Assembly: GCA_009760855.2 (NCBI GenBank)
Contig: WPIO01000071.1
Location: 807,001 to 871,000 of the forward strand
Source of the DNA: Cristatella mucedo
Taxonomy: Eukaryota > Bryozoa > Phylactolaemata > Cristatellidae
Direction: 5' to 3'
DNA: 64,000 bases
Position 1 is the first letter of the stretch. Each line of letters opens with the position of its first letter. Of this stretch, positions 46,453 through 58,149 are shown piece after piece. The position numbers were made by a program, and so were the translations under genes. Below the pieces are notes generated by a model, which made no database searches, was not told the origin of the DNA, and saw nothing but the letters and a program-made list of their open reading frames with translations.

Positions 46453-46880
46453 ATGGGAACCCGGATTAGGCAGTATTTTCGACGACTAGGCCGGAGCGAG
46501 AGAGCGAGGGAACCAACTAGTGAATCATGGACCGTTGAAACAATACACCTCCTCTTAACGAGCGACTTCTAGTCTTTCGGTAAATGTGTTGTGCATCTAC
46601 GATGGGCTGACAAGGACAGAGGTAAGTTTTTAAATCCCTTGAAACTCGTGCACTCGTAATTTAGAGAGTGCCAAATAGCTGGGCTTCACAAATCGAGCTA
46701 TTCAAACAACACTTGTATAAGCTCAGATGCAAGATATGCTTCATTTCTAAAAGCTCAGAGAAAAAACGCAGAGACGTTGGAGACATTAAATACTTGGAGG
46801 CGGAACAGCTGAAATTGGTTGGGACACAATTTGGCAGGTGGATATCCGAGGGTAGATAACTCCAAAGCGGTTGACTTAGC
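46453..46880. repeat. Interspersed repeat R1 (duplicate copy)
   Basis: Duplicate of 26,730-27,160, with no difference that I noticed. Confidence 0.65.
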
Positions 46881-46939
46881 CAGCGAGTCGTGTGCGTCAG
46901 AGAGGCAGCTGCATTTTCGCCTTTAGGCATAATGCTAGA

Positions 46940-47112
46940 TCGGTGAGCCGTAATAGCTCGCTAGGTAAGGCGGTTGCTTTTCACGACCTCGGCCCCGAGA
47001 TCGTGGGTTCGAATCCTGTGGTGGGCGATTCGTTATCGCCACTGCAAGCGATGGGGACAGCCGTAAAGGCTCTTCCGTCGCTATACGAAAAGAGGCTGTT
47101 AAATTAGCTAGA
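46940..47112 (+). mobile_element. tRNA-derived SINE (duplicate copy)
   Basis: Duplicate of 27,218-27,390. The head is identical, but about nine changes cluster in the 3' part and just past it, while flanking sequence is almost unchanged. Confidence 0.82.
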
Positions 47113-47637
47113 ATTTTTTTAGTTTATGCAGTTAGTGTTACGTAGTATTTTAGTTCGTTTACATTGCCTTTATGGCTAGCTGTGAAGTCTTCTTGAAGAC
47201 ATTTGCAAAATGTTGTCAGTTATTAAAGATGACTCCTAAATTTTGAACACAATGTGACGGTCCTTAAAGCACATCGTCAATTATAATGGCAAAGTCTTTT
47301 TATCCAGCCCCATTTTTAAGAGTAAAGTAAGTAGCAATTGCGTTGTGTCGTCGTTCAGTTTAGGAATTGTGCCGACATCAAGGATCGAGTGCCGGCGGCA
47401 AGGCTAGCATTGTCTACTAGTAGCAGCATCGGATTCAAATGGTTTAAACGACTAACAGAAATGAGTATCGTTAGCACAGAATTGATAGTCGGTCTCTTGA
47501 CCCATTAAACTTGACCTATGATCCATTGATCATGAACCTTGGAAGAAGTGATTGCGATTGTCTTGATCATCGTCAGTCTCATTTTTCTCAAAGCGGCGTT
47601 CCTGCCTACGCTTTACATTGAGCGAGTCTTTAGAACA

Positions 47638-48445
47638 TGCTACAATGTCATTATTATACACATGCTACCGCAAGGTTCTGAATGAGAGTCGTTCGCCATC
47701 GGCCGCGTCCCGCAATCCTTTCTTTAAGTGCATTAGGTACTGTAATGACCGAGTTGGCGATTCAGCAGCTCACCTGATTGGTCGATCGGCATGACACTTC
47801 AGGCAGCGCCGCCTCTACAGACGAGCCGGCACGACCGACCACCGGCATGACCTTCGCACTGTTTCGTCCAAAGCTCTCGAGTGGAACGAGCTCTCATGTG
47901 GGAAAAGCTGCCGTCGCTCGCTCACTCGCCGCCTCGGAATTTGCCGCCTCGGAATCCGGGGCCTCGATATCCGGTGGCGGCCATTCTTTGGAACTCCACC
48001 GCTGCCGCCTTAGCAGCAGCCATCTCAGCCGTGGCGGCGGCCGGAGTAGCGTTCTCGGCGTCGCTTGAGCTCAAAGGACGACGTGGAGGACGTGCAAGCG
48101 CTTTCGTGAGAGGCCGGCTTAGCAGGCGGCGACAGCGAGAACTCGCTGTAAGGTTTTTCTCGACGTCAACTCTGCTCGCTGTAACGTCTGGTTTACAGAT
48201 GCCTCGGGCGTCTTTTTTTCGTGCAAGCTCGGCTGAACACTGTGCACGCGCACTGTGTCTCCCTGATGACTGCGAAATTGATAGGCGCGGAATCCCTCAG
48301 CAGCGCCCAAAGACTGCCGAAATTTTTCGGCTGCTTTGGTCAGGCCTGTGTGGCTCGCTCAGGGTAGCCATCCGTAGCCATCGCAACCGCAGGGCACAGC
48401 GTGGGTGATGGGCATTACTCTCGCGACCCGGATACTGCCATTTCA
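47638..48445 (-). pseudogene. Vestigial astacin relic, second copy
   Basis: Copy of 34,786-35,592. Same remnant of intron 2 and the exon 2 end, with a few local changes (for example near 47,990-48,050). Confidence 0.55.
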
Positions 48446-48551
48446 ATGATAGCTAATATTCATTCACAACGCCATTCATTCATTCACGCTCGGCACTCAA
48501 AAAAGCACTGCATTCCCACCTTTTATAATTGTGATTCATTTTGGTGATGGT

Positions 48552-48833
48552 ACAGAGAGAGACACAGAGAGAGACAGAGACAGAGAGAGACAGAGAGAGT
48601 GAGAGAGAGAGAGAGAGAGAGACAGAGAGAGAATAGACAGACAGATAGAAAGAGAGACGGGGAGAGGTGGAGAGAGAAAATAAGAGGGTATAGAGACAGA
48701 GAGAGACAGAGAGAGGGAGAGAGAATAAGAGGGTAGAGATATAGAGAGACAGACAGAGAGACGGAGACAGAGAGAGACAGACTGACATACAGACAGACAG
48801 ACAGACAGAGGCAGACAGACAGACAGAGACTGA
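48552..48833. repeat. (AG)n / (ACAG)n low-complexity tract
   Basis: Shorter counterpart of 35,700-36,113 in the duplicate. Confidence 0.95.
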
Positions 48834-48883
48834 CACGTAGAACCCGGATTAGGAAGTATTTTCGATGAGTACGCCGGAGTGAG

Positions 48884-50082
48884 TTCTCTCCCCCTGGTGG
48901 ACCCTAAGGCGTTTCCACCCCGGACATTTTCCCCCGAGGTAGGACATTTCCGTATAGTGATTAATGTATAACTAAGAATACAGATATGTGTAATCATGCC
49001 TCGTTAATCGCGGTCAGTCGGTTTTAGACTCTGCCGCGATAGGTGAATTTCCGCGAAATTCAATTCTTTCTTACAAACTGAATATTTTTGTAGCTAGAGC
49101 ATAGAAAGTCTGTTCACGACTCTTTTGTTTGTTTTTAACGATATTAAATCCCTCTGGACATGAAAAACCACACCGTCTTAGTCACCATTCAACCAGTATT
49201 ACCCAATATGTTCGACAAAGTAAGGGATAATAAGACGTATTGGACGTTACAAATATCATAGTAGTAGTGTACATTTAATTACAAACACGCAGTTTCTACA
49301 CGCAACCACTAAGCTATGAAAATAGTGCAATTTATTCGATGATGAAGAGGTGTACTGCACAGCAAAGAAGGTCAAGGTTATTGCTCTCAATGAGGCTGCA
49401 CCTGACGTCGTATAATTTGTGGCGGTCCTCGAACAGATAGACCAACAGCCCATATGTACAGCAATTTTATCCTTAATTGCGATGCAGGGTTGACAGGTAC
49501 TTGACTCTCAGGATGCAGAGCGCGAGCTGCATCATTTTCAATTCATCTCGATCAACTTCTTAATGAAGATATTTGAAAAAACCGCAATAAAATGAAGCCG
49601 CGAAAGTGGAAGCGCGAAGCGGTCGGCTGTATAGATACACGATCAAATGAAGTTCCCGCTGTTGAAATAAAACAACTCACAGTATAAGCGGCGACTCGAT
49701 AGCTCGAACGACCGAAGGCGTTGCGGCCAGCGCGGCTGCCGCGGCGTCGACAATGGCGGTCGACGCGCGACGCCCGGTGCAGCAACGTCAGCTGCCGGCC
49801 GCCTGGGGCAGAGTTTTGACCTTAGACTTGGTGTTCTGCCAAAAAGCAGTGCCGCTGCGACCACTTTTCTAATGACTAAAATATGGGAATATGATATATA
49901 TTATATACTATATAATATTTCTACAAGATATGTAATGAAGACTATTTATATCATGAAATTTCCATACCGGAGGGGAGAAAATGCCCTACCCCAGGCTTGA
50001 AATATCCCACACCAGGGGAGGAAAATTCCGGGGGGGGGGAATTCCGGGGGGTAGTCCTGGGGGAATTTCCGTATCCGGAAGG
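48884..50082. mobile_element. Unclassified inverted-repeat element splitting repeat R1
   Basis: The two halves of one R1 copy lie on either side: 48,841-48,883 and 50,083-50,370. The insert starts TTCTCTCCCCCTGG and ends CCTGGGGGAATTTCCG followed by TATCCGG. The R1 halves would rejoin near GGGAACCAACTAG, as in the unbroken copy at 26.77 kb. The Tigger-like block lies inside at about 49,003-49,630. Confidence 0.55.
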
Positions 50083-51082
50083 AACCAACTAGTGAATCGC
50101 GGACCCTTGAAAAAAATATGCGGCCTAACGAGCAACCTGAAGTCTCTCTATAGATGTGCTGTGCGTCTGCGACTGGCAGATTAGGGAGAAGGTAAGTTTC
50201 ACATCCCTTGACGTTCATGTGCTCGTACTATGGAGAGTGCCAGCAACCTGGGATACACGCTTTGGGTTATTCCGACAACAGATTTGTCAGCTCAGAGACA
50301 CGACGCTGTGACGTTAGAGATACTAGATACGGCACAGCTGAGGTTTATTGGGATACGATCATTTTTAAATGTCCGTATTTACTCACACGAGAGTAATTAC
50401 AAATATTTATATATTTATTCATTTATTTATCTATGTAACTGCCTGGTTGCCATGGCCGTATTAATGAGATCGGAAGGGCGAGCGAGCGTGTACCACGGCA
50501 ATGACGACAGCAGAAACGCTTGACCTTTGAATTCCAGGCGTCCAATTTGCGGCGAAAGGAAACCTGCCAAGTTCACTCTTCGGACGTCGTTGCAGCGGCA
50601 CGGAAGAGCGATGCCAGAACGTTTCTCGGGAAAACCGTTGACATTTGAGCATTTTTCCAAGTCCGCTCATGAGCCGGGTGCATACGCACGAACGCGAAGC
50701 TCGGAGCAGGGCGAGGAGTTTGCTAGCACTCCGCACATGCAGACGCTGCCACTGCTGCTACAGCTGCGTGCCAGTCTAATGGCCATAACAATTTAAGAGG
50801 CCGGATCCAAGTTGCTCTGAAACGCGGCAACGTGGATATTCCACCGCAGCTGCCGCGTCACTGGCAACTTCCCGGTGGCTGACAATCGGCGCGAACCAAG
50901 TCTCCTGGCCGCGTACGATCGCTCTTGCAAGCGAGTAGGTTTCCTGAGTTCACGCGGCCAGATCGTCAGGTCAACGCCTCGGACGTTCCGATTGCCAGTA
51001 TGCCTTTGACGCGCGGCTACTGCTGCCGTACGGCCGAGATCACGTGCTTTTCACCAGCAGCCCGTCTCCATGGCTCCTGCTG

Positions 51083-54000
51083 CTACGCCTGACGAGCCGT
51101 CGGCAATGGCCATCTAGCCGTCGCCGACGTCCTCGGCGTCCTCATCGTCGTCGTAGCGACTGCACTCGGCATCGTGGGGGCAGTCGAGCAGACTCCGCAA
51201 GCCCTCGGGCAGCGCAGCCGCATGTGGGACGCGTAGAGCCTCGAGACGCAGCGGCCGAGTTCGCGCCAATAGTCACAGTAAGCGTCCGCGTCGAGGCAGC
51301 CTGCAACTAACGGTGGGCACGCTCCGCTGACGGTGCGCCTCGGCTGAGCCGTGGCCGGCCGCGTCGGCCGTGCAATCGTAACCATAGGCGACTCTCCGGC
51401 GAAGGCGACAGGGGCTCGAACGTCGATCGATCGATCGATACCTACCTGCTGCTGCCACTGCAGGCACGTAGGCGCCGTAGCGGCACGAGCGACAGGAGGC
51501 AGGGCAGTGGGCGAGCATGTAACGAGGATTGGCATCGCATTCGCCTCGCTCAGCCCAGGTGCTGCACATGGCGTGCACGTCGAGACACGGGCGCCCCCTA
51601 GCGGTCGCGGCTTCGCCGAACGTCGGCCGACGATTGGAAGCCGATGACGGCAGCATCGCCTGCTGAGACCAAGCAGAAGTGGACGACGGCTGCGTTCGTC
51701 CGGTGACAGTTTGCGGCTGGGTCGGGGAAGACTGGATGTTGTCTACCGATAGAACATGAGTGATGTTGAAGGACATCCTTTGCTCGATTGCTGCGTCAGT
51801 TGTACGGGAAGCAGCCGGTCGAGCGCTCAGCGGCAGATCAGCTGGTGAAGGTAAAGGTGAAGGTGAAGCTGAAGGTGAAGGTGAAGCTGAAGGTGAAGCT
51901 TTCTACGAAGCACTGCGACGCATTACACGCGTGAAAAGAAAAATCAAGTTAAATTTAATTAAGTTAAAAGAAAATTACATGCGTTAAAGCAAGAGAACCG
52001 TAAAGCATAGAGGAAGCATACAGAAGCGTAGTGGGTGGGGTGCTTTAGCTGCTTGCTGGTACAATCGGAAGTGGGCCACCACACGGTGTCACACCGAGAA
52101 AACTTTGTCTATAGAGATCAAAAGTCGTTGCGTTTAATTTTTTCCTCCTGCTGCACCAAAAAGTCGTCCAAGCTGCAAGCGAGATTAGCCTCTACTGACC
52201 TAGGCACCATCGGGGTCGCACGATCACATGATCAGGGTCACATCACGTCTGATCAGGGTCACAGAGTCAAACAGCTGCCTCGTTTAATGATGGTAGATAA
52301 TCTTACATGTTGGATTGTAAATTTTGAATACGGAATCGGCTCATTAAAGCGCAATTTTTGTTTCCTAATTTTCTTATACAGAAATGTGATATTGCCACTC
52401 AACCTGTGACCCAGTTACGCATCGTTCAAAGCTTTTTAGCTGAAAAGACTTTTGATTAATCGTCACTCACGTGACGATGCGATGCTGCTTTCAATATCAG
52501 AGGCCTTACTAAGATTGGCAGATGGCAGCCCTTACCCAAACACTGAGTTACTGGCTGAGCGTCGTCTCCCGAAGGGCACCAGCAGGCGCAGTCCGGTCCG
52601 ACGAAGCCTTCTCCAGGGCACTGCCTTTCGTGACACTTGTTTCGATCTGTGACAAAAAAATTATAGATGTGTGACAGCAACTTGCATACAGAACAAGGAG
52701 ACATGCGAAGCAATCGTTTCAAGTCATGCATTTTGCCATCGAAGCTAAAATCGTGCTTCAGGAGTTGCTGGAAAAAACATAGCGTTCGCTTCGCGGTATT
52801 CTCCATCAATCTCCGTCTCTCGACCACTAGCTACAACCCATGCTTACGGCTATTAATCGACAAAACTCTTCTCTATCAAACGAAAACCATTGCAACATAC
52901 TTTCCAGCAGCTATTTTCCCTCGCACTGCTCATCTAATGTCACTTTTCCTCACGTAAGTTCTCCACTAAGCACCGTTACGCAAGTTCTGCTTCGCAAATG
53001 AATCAACCGGAAGTCCACTGTCACACCGAGACCTCGGACTCGCCATCGAATCTCCGCCCGTCGCTTCGACGGCTGGAGAGAAACAGTCAACGAGCAAGCA
53101 TAAACAATGGCCGCTACGTTACTTCCGGCCGTCGCGATGGCTGGAAGTCTCGCGAGTTGGCTTCAATCGGCGGTGTGAGCGGCCTCTGCTTCGCTGTCGC
53201 TAACCTGCACATCCGTACATCCTGTTGACCAGCTTTACGTCTCTGAAGCTGAACCCACCACGTTGGCCCGTTCGATTCTGGAAGGCCGGATCTCTCGTCA
53301 GAATGGTCGGCTCGTTGTTTTTAGAGAAAGCCTATTGAAATCACCTTTCTCGTGTGAGAACGTCACCCGCACGAGGAACGCCGACACGGCAATGAACTAG
53401 CGGCAGCGCTCAGCCCGTCGCGGTCGAGGCGGAGAGAGAGGGGGTGTGTGCCGCCGCCGCCGCCGGCGCCGGCGCCGCCGCTGCTGCTGCAAGCCAGCGC
53501 TGCGAGCTTACGAGTTGGCCATAGTGCATTACGCTCAGGTAGTCGTACGGAACAGCAAAGTCGTTCACCTCGTCCACACTGTAGTTGTCAAAGTTGAAGT
53601 GAAAACCGTCTTTGACGTTCTCATTCACGATCTTGACGTAGTCGTCGCGATCGGGTCTCGTGTGCTCGTGATGAAAGCCGACGGCGTGGCCGAGCTCATG
53701 TATGATGACGCCTTTCTGTTGGAGGAGACAGAAAGCGGAAGCAAACCCTAAAGTTCGCGGGTCCGCCAGAGGGCGCTTTTGATGGTAGCCGGCCAGCTGC
53801 CATATTGATGGGAGCCCGACCGAGATCCGGCACAGGAGATCGATCGTTCACATTGAATAGAGAGAGAGACCATCGAAAGAGTGCAGCGGCCTCGTGTGGC
53901 CCTCAAATTGGCGTTGACCTTTTTTTCACGACCGAAGCAGTCGCCGGCATTGCGGCTACCTGTCTGCTTGCCTGCAACTGGGCGCACTCGTTGCCGGCCA

Positions 54001-54332
54001 ATCACCGAGCGAATCACTCAACTGAATCACGCGATCGGCAGCCTCGGCGCTGCCACCTCTAGCGCGCGAGCTTTGGCTGGCGACCACGTGACATTAAGAT
54101 TCTCGCTCGCTCGCTCGCTCTCATCTCCCGCGCTAACGCTCCTCTTCACTCACTCTGCCTATCGAGTCACTGATCGCGTCACTGAGAACCCTGACCACGC
54201 GACTGACGGCTCCTCAGTCACTTCTGCTTCTTCTCACAAGCTGCGATCAATTAATTACGGATACAGCGATACGCAATAACGGATACGGGTATACGATATA
54301 TACACGAATGCAATATATAGATACGTATCTGT

Positions 54333-54384
<52 letters not shown>

Positions 54385-57300
54385 TGTATATGTGCATGTA
54401 TACATATGTATATGTGTGTATATATGTGTGTGTGTGTGTGTATTTAAAGGATACGTAATCTGATGTCGATACGTATACAGATACTTTGTACGAATGAGGA
54501 TGCGTGATTGAAAACCTTGCGTAAAGTAGCGACATCTTGTCAAACCAGCACTCATCTTGAAAAGAGGACCTCTCAATGAGCGTGTACTTGTAAATATTAC
54601 CCACATCCCGAATGAGAATGTCAATAATTCATAGACATCCGAGTGGCGGTGCACCGCTAATTGGTGTCGAGGACTTACAGCGTGTCCAGGTTTACTAGAA
54701 TTTCGTTCTCGTTCGCCGCTTCGTCCTGTCGACGCTACGCAGCGAGACGTAACGTCTTCTTCTTCGCCGGCCACATCTCTTTTTTCGGCTATTTGTGCTA
54801 CTTATAGTTCTTACAGTCCGTTCCTACAGTCCGTTGATCACGTCTTGTTTAGGCTGACTGAGTGATTTAGATACGTAGGTGAGCGAGCCTGTGTGAATAA
54901 GCTGCGTCGCCATGTGGTAGGACTCCTCTGAGACAAATGATTATTGCGCACACTCAATGATCCGAGTCGTGAGCTCACGCGATCCGAGTCGTGAGCTCAC
55001 GTCGAGCATTAGGCACGTTTCCTGTTTGTACACCGCTTGAGATTTAGCAACACTGGGTAAGTGAAGCAAAAGTGGCCGAAAACTCAACTAAAAGTCACCA
55101 AAAACTCAACTAATCCTTTGCTATCCGTTGGCACACCGCCAAACTAATGTATTTTGACACTATGCGTTCAGAAAAGTCTGTGTCGCCCATTGCTACTTCG
55201 GGCTACAGAGCATTTACGACATGGGATTGAAATCAGACCCCTGGTGGGGCCAATAGCACAGCAATACTGGCTGACGCAATGGCCGACACGCGCGAGGGTG
55301 AGAGGGCTCACATTTCTGCAGCCTCTGGCCAGTGACACTTTCTGGGCACCGCCTTGACGACCGACGTAGGAGTAGCAGCCGCCTCCGTCCACGACGCGCA
55401 GATAGTCGGCATCGGACGCTGTCGCCTCGCGGAACCGGACGCACGTGTACCCGTGGTAATCGTTCAGCGCTTCCTCGAACTGCTGACGCTCTTGGTCGGC
55501 TACAGACAGCAAGACAGCTACTTACCATTCAAAGAAAACCACGCCGATCTGAGCGCAGCAGTGATTGCCCTGCGCGAAGCGCCGATGGTCGTCGTGGCGC
55601 CGCGGGCCACGTGACGTGACCACGTGACGCGACTGCTTACTCCAGGGAACTGCGATCTGGTAAGGGACGCTGGCGTTCGCCCAGCGTAAGTTCGGTTCGC
55701 GAGTGGCTTTCCTTCTGTTTCTGCTCGTGCTTCTCTCTCTTTTTCTAAAGCACGAAACAGGGTTACGTCACAGGCGTAAGGCAAAGCGGCCCAGTGCGGC
55801 TTCGCTGCGGTCATACCGACTTCGCTGAGGCGATGTCTTTCAGCTCACATACAACGCGTAGAAATAGATTTAATTCTCATAGGGCGCGATGCGAGTGTGC
55901 AAGCATTGCTATTGTTATTATTAATAGCATCACCACCTCATCATTGACTCCCAGACGTCCGCCTTAAAGAGCATGTCCATCTCGACACGAACCACGTCGG
56001 CGTCCTCCATAGGCTTAAATATCTTGGCTGCAACAAATTAACGACTCGCTGTAGATGCTCGCCAGACATTTTTTGCTCGTTGCGCCGTCCGAGAGACGCA
56101 AATAAACACTTCGCACCGATCCAATAAAAAATTACGCTTTCTCGTCATAGATTCAAGCGCGAGGAGCGATCTCGCTCCTTCAAGGATTAAAAAACTTTCA
56201 GCTCCAGGAGAAAGCTTGCTGCACCCTTTTTAAAGTAGGTGCACCCCTTTAACGACCAAGGTCTCGCGGGGATCAGCCCTGTGACATACGTACAGAGCGC
56301 GGATAGAAAAAACGTTTTCTCAGGGCACGACGCAAATAAATTATGGTAACACACACATGGTTATCATTATTATCCACTAAACTCGGGAGGCCAATGGCTG
56401 ACGGGTCACATGATCTTGTCACCTGACCTTTCATGCGTGCCATTCAGTGCGATTCGCGAAGACTGTGCTGCGTAATATTGACGTATATTTCCCTAGCGAT
56501 TACGAGCGTAATGTCGATACGATGTCGATAAGGTCGATAATAATAACAATAACAATAATAATAATAATAATAATATATAATATAATATGCAATATTATTA
56601 ATAATAATGTCGATAATAATAATGTCGATAAGGCGCTTTACTACACCACTTTACCGGGTATAAGAGTGCTGATGTGACCGCAGCAGCTGCCTGTAATTGC
56701 TGAGTGCCATTACTGGTAAACCTGCGTTACGCTCCTTCGGTCTTCGTTCGGGCGCAGCGATAGTTAACCCACGGCTTTTCTCTACTGCTGCTATTCATAC
56801 GAGGACCACTTGCATGTAACTCCTTACAAGGTGATGGACGTTAAATGTTTGGCAAGTCAATTTTTAGCAAATGCAGCATTCTAGAATGTGTCGGCGGTAG
56901 GCGTTCGTTCAGGCGCACCGAGGCCGCCTAAATTACTAAAAACTGCTCGGACCGCGCTGCTCACGTGCATTTCAAGCAGCTTTGCGAGAGCCCGGCCTAA
57001 GCGAGCAGCGATAGCGAGAACTCGCTGTAACGTCTGCTGGCTGTGAACTCTGCTCGCTGTCACGTCTCGTCCGCCGAGGTGTCTTTTCGCACTGCGCCTC
57101 GCTGAGATCGCACTGCGGACGCGGCTTGGAATCAAACGCTCAAAATCTGCCGCCATTAGTTCAGCTGAATGTCTCGGTCGCTTGGGCGCGTGCTCGCCTG
57201 TGACTGTCACAGGCGCGCGCGACAGTCGCAGGCGCGCGCGACAGTCGCAGGCGCGCGCGACAGTCGCAGGCGCGCGCGACAGTCGCAGGCGCGCGCGACA

Positions 57301-58008
57301 GTCGCAGGCGCGCGCGACAGTCGCAGGCGCGCGCGACAGTCGCAGGCGCGCGCGACAGTCTCAGGCGCGCGCGACAGTCTCAGGCGCGCGCGACAGTCGC
57401 AGGCGAGCGCGACAGTCGCAGGCGAGCGCGACAGTCGCAGGCGCGCGCGACAGTCGCAGCAGCAGCCGCTCGCATCGCAGCAGCTGCTCGCTGCGTGGGC
57501 GCGATGTACTCACGCGACTCGGACGCCGCCATTATCGCCTGATCCATCGTCATCTCCGTTCCATTGACGACCATCGCGTCCGCCGCGCCGCCCAGTATCT
57601 GAGTACAAATATAAGTAAAGGAAATGCAAACCTCTAGAGCCCTTTCTAACGTGAAGATCTGCTTCAGGCGGCGGCGGCGGCTTCGCCATCGTCTACGGCG
57701 AATACTCGGACGGCGCTGCGTCGCCGTCCGCAGCTGCTCGGTTGCCAAAAGATATTTCGGCGCGCGCGCGAATTGGTCGCCGAATCGGGTCGCCATCGCA
57801 TCGGAAGCTGGACTGCGACGGAAATGCCCCAGAACGCTCGACGCGCGCGCTCTGCGATGCCGCACACGAAAAAACTGAGCGAACGACTTGCGTCCGACCT
57901 TGCGGTGAGTGCGACCGAGTGACCGAGAAAGCGAAGGCGAGGCAGCGGCGGCGGCGGCGCACTGACCAGCAGCAGGAAGGCGATGGCTGCCAGCATGGCG
58001 ACGCTCAT
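51083..58008 (-). CDS. Astacin metalloprotease E with two ShKT domains (intact)
   Basis: Minus-strand exons: 57,967-58,008; 57,514-57,598; 55,937-56,027; 55,641-55,744; 55,312-55,499; 53,512-53,715; 53,205-53,331; 52,536-52,646; 51,446-51,790; 51,083-51,300. All borders are GT/AG and in phase, giving 504 aa. Residues 1-14 (MSVAMLAAIAFLLL) are the signal core. The propeptide carries DAMVVNGTEMTMDQAI and VEMD. Cleavage is expected after RNRRK. The active site is HELGHAVGFHH (His176, Glu177, His180, His186), then HTRPDRDDY. The Met-turn is SVMHYGQL (Tyr235). The EGF-like exon has six Cys. ShKT domains lie at about 386-420 and 434-470, followed by a Thr/Ala/Pro-rich basic tail. All catalytic residues are canonical, so this should be an active secreted protease. 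The 5' half is clearly diverged from C; the 3' half is shared with D. Intron 5 is about 1.6 kb, with an (AT)n tract. Confidence 0.87.
51845..51902. repeat. GGTGAA/GCTGAA hexanucleotide repeat
   Basis: About nine hexamers in intron 8 of gene E, about 55-110 bases upstream of the first ShKT acceptor. The matching place in D (near 38,770) has a single GGTGAAGC. Confidence 0.9.
53446..53495. repeat. GCC/GCTG trinucleotide tract
   Basis: GCCGCC, GGCGCC and CTG repeats in intron 6 of E, about 20 bases past the exon 6 donor. D has only a short version. Confidence 0.8.
54335..54382. repeat. (TA)n microsatellite
   Basis: Pure TA run followed by TG-rich sequence to about 54,440, in intron 5 of E. Confidence 0.95.
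54958..55005. repeat. Two-unit tandem repeat with GTGAGCTCAC palindrome
   Basis: Two copies of GATCCGAGTCGTGAGCTCAC in intron 5 of E. Confidence 0.8.
57203..57458. repeat. 19-bp CpG-rich minisatellite
   Basis: About 13 head-to-tail copies of GACAGTCGCAGGCGCGCGC, with a few variants (CTC for CGC; GAGCGC). It lies in intron 2 of E, about 56 bases past the exon 2 donor. Because 19 is not a multiple of three, each strand stays open in several frames by repetition alone. Confidence 0.95.
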
Positions 58009-58095
58009 CCTTCGTACGACGCTTCTGCAGCCGCTTTCGCCTCGCAGTTCGTTGTTAGGCAGCCGCGGCTTCCGTTTGCTATCTCCAGCAGCGCC

Positions 58096-58111
58096 GCGGA
58101 GCGTATTTAAG
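58096..58111 (-). promoter_or_regulatory. Shared TATA-like core promoter element, gene E
   Basis: Same GCGGAGCGTATTTAAG string as in B, C and D, about 88 bases before the ATG of E. A C-run follows on the plus strand at 58,131-58,142. E is otherwise diverged from C here, so survival of the string argues for function. Confidence 0.75.
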
Positions 58112-58149
58112 CGCTCGCGCGGCGACCTTTCCCCCCCCCCCCTGACGCC

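Larger units (their letters stand above)
40373..47637. repeat. Segmental duplication, second copy (5' half of D and its upstream flank)
   Basis: Copy of 21,595-27,914. It ends at 47,637, after GAGTCTTTAGAACAT, where it joins directly to the copy of the sequence starting at 34,786. Confidence 0.9.
47638..53520. repeat. Segmental duplication, second copy (3' half of E and its downstream flank)
   Basis: Copy of 34,786-40,369; similarity ends at the Met-turn in exon 6. On the far side E carries its own, more diverged 5' exons. Confidence 0.9.

Noticed and set aside
57203-57458. Regular repeats that could be taken for a CRISPR-like array.
   Set aside because: Units are head to tail without spacers, in an animal intron.
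57169-57637. Plus-strand frames of over 130 codons rich in Arg, Ala and Gln.
   Set aside because: They are produced by the 19-bp minisatellite and run antisense through exon 2 of gene E.
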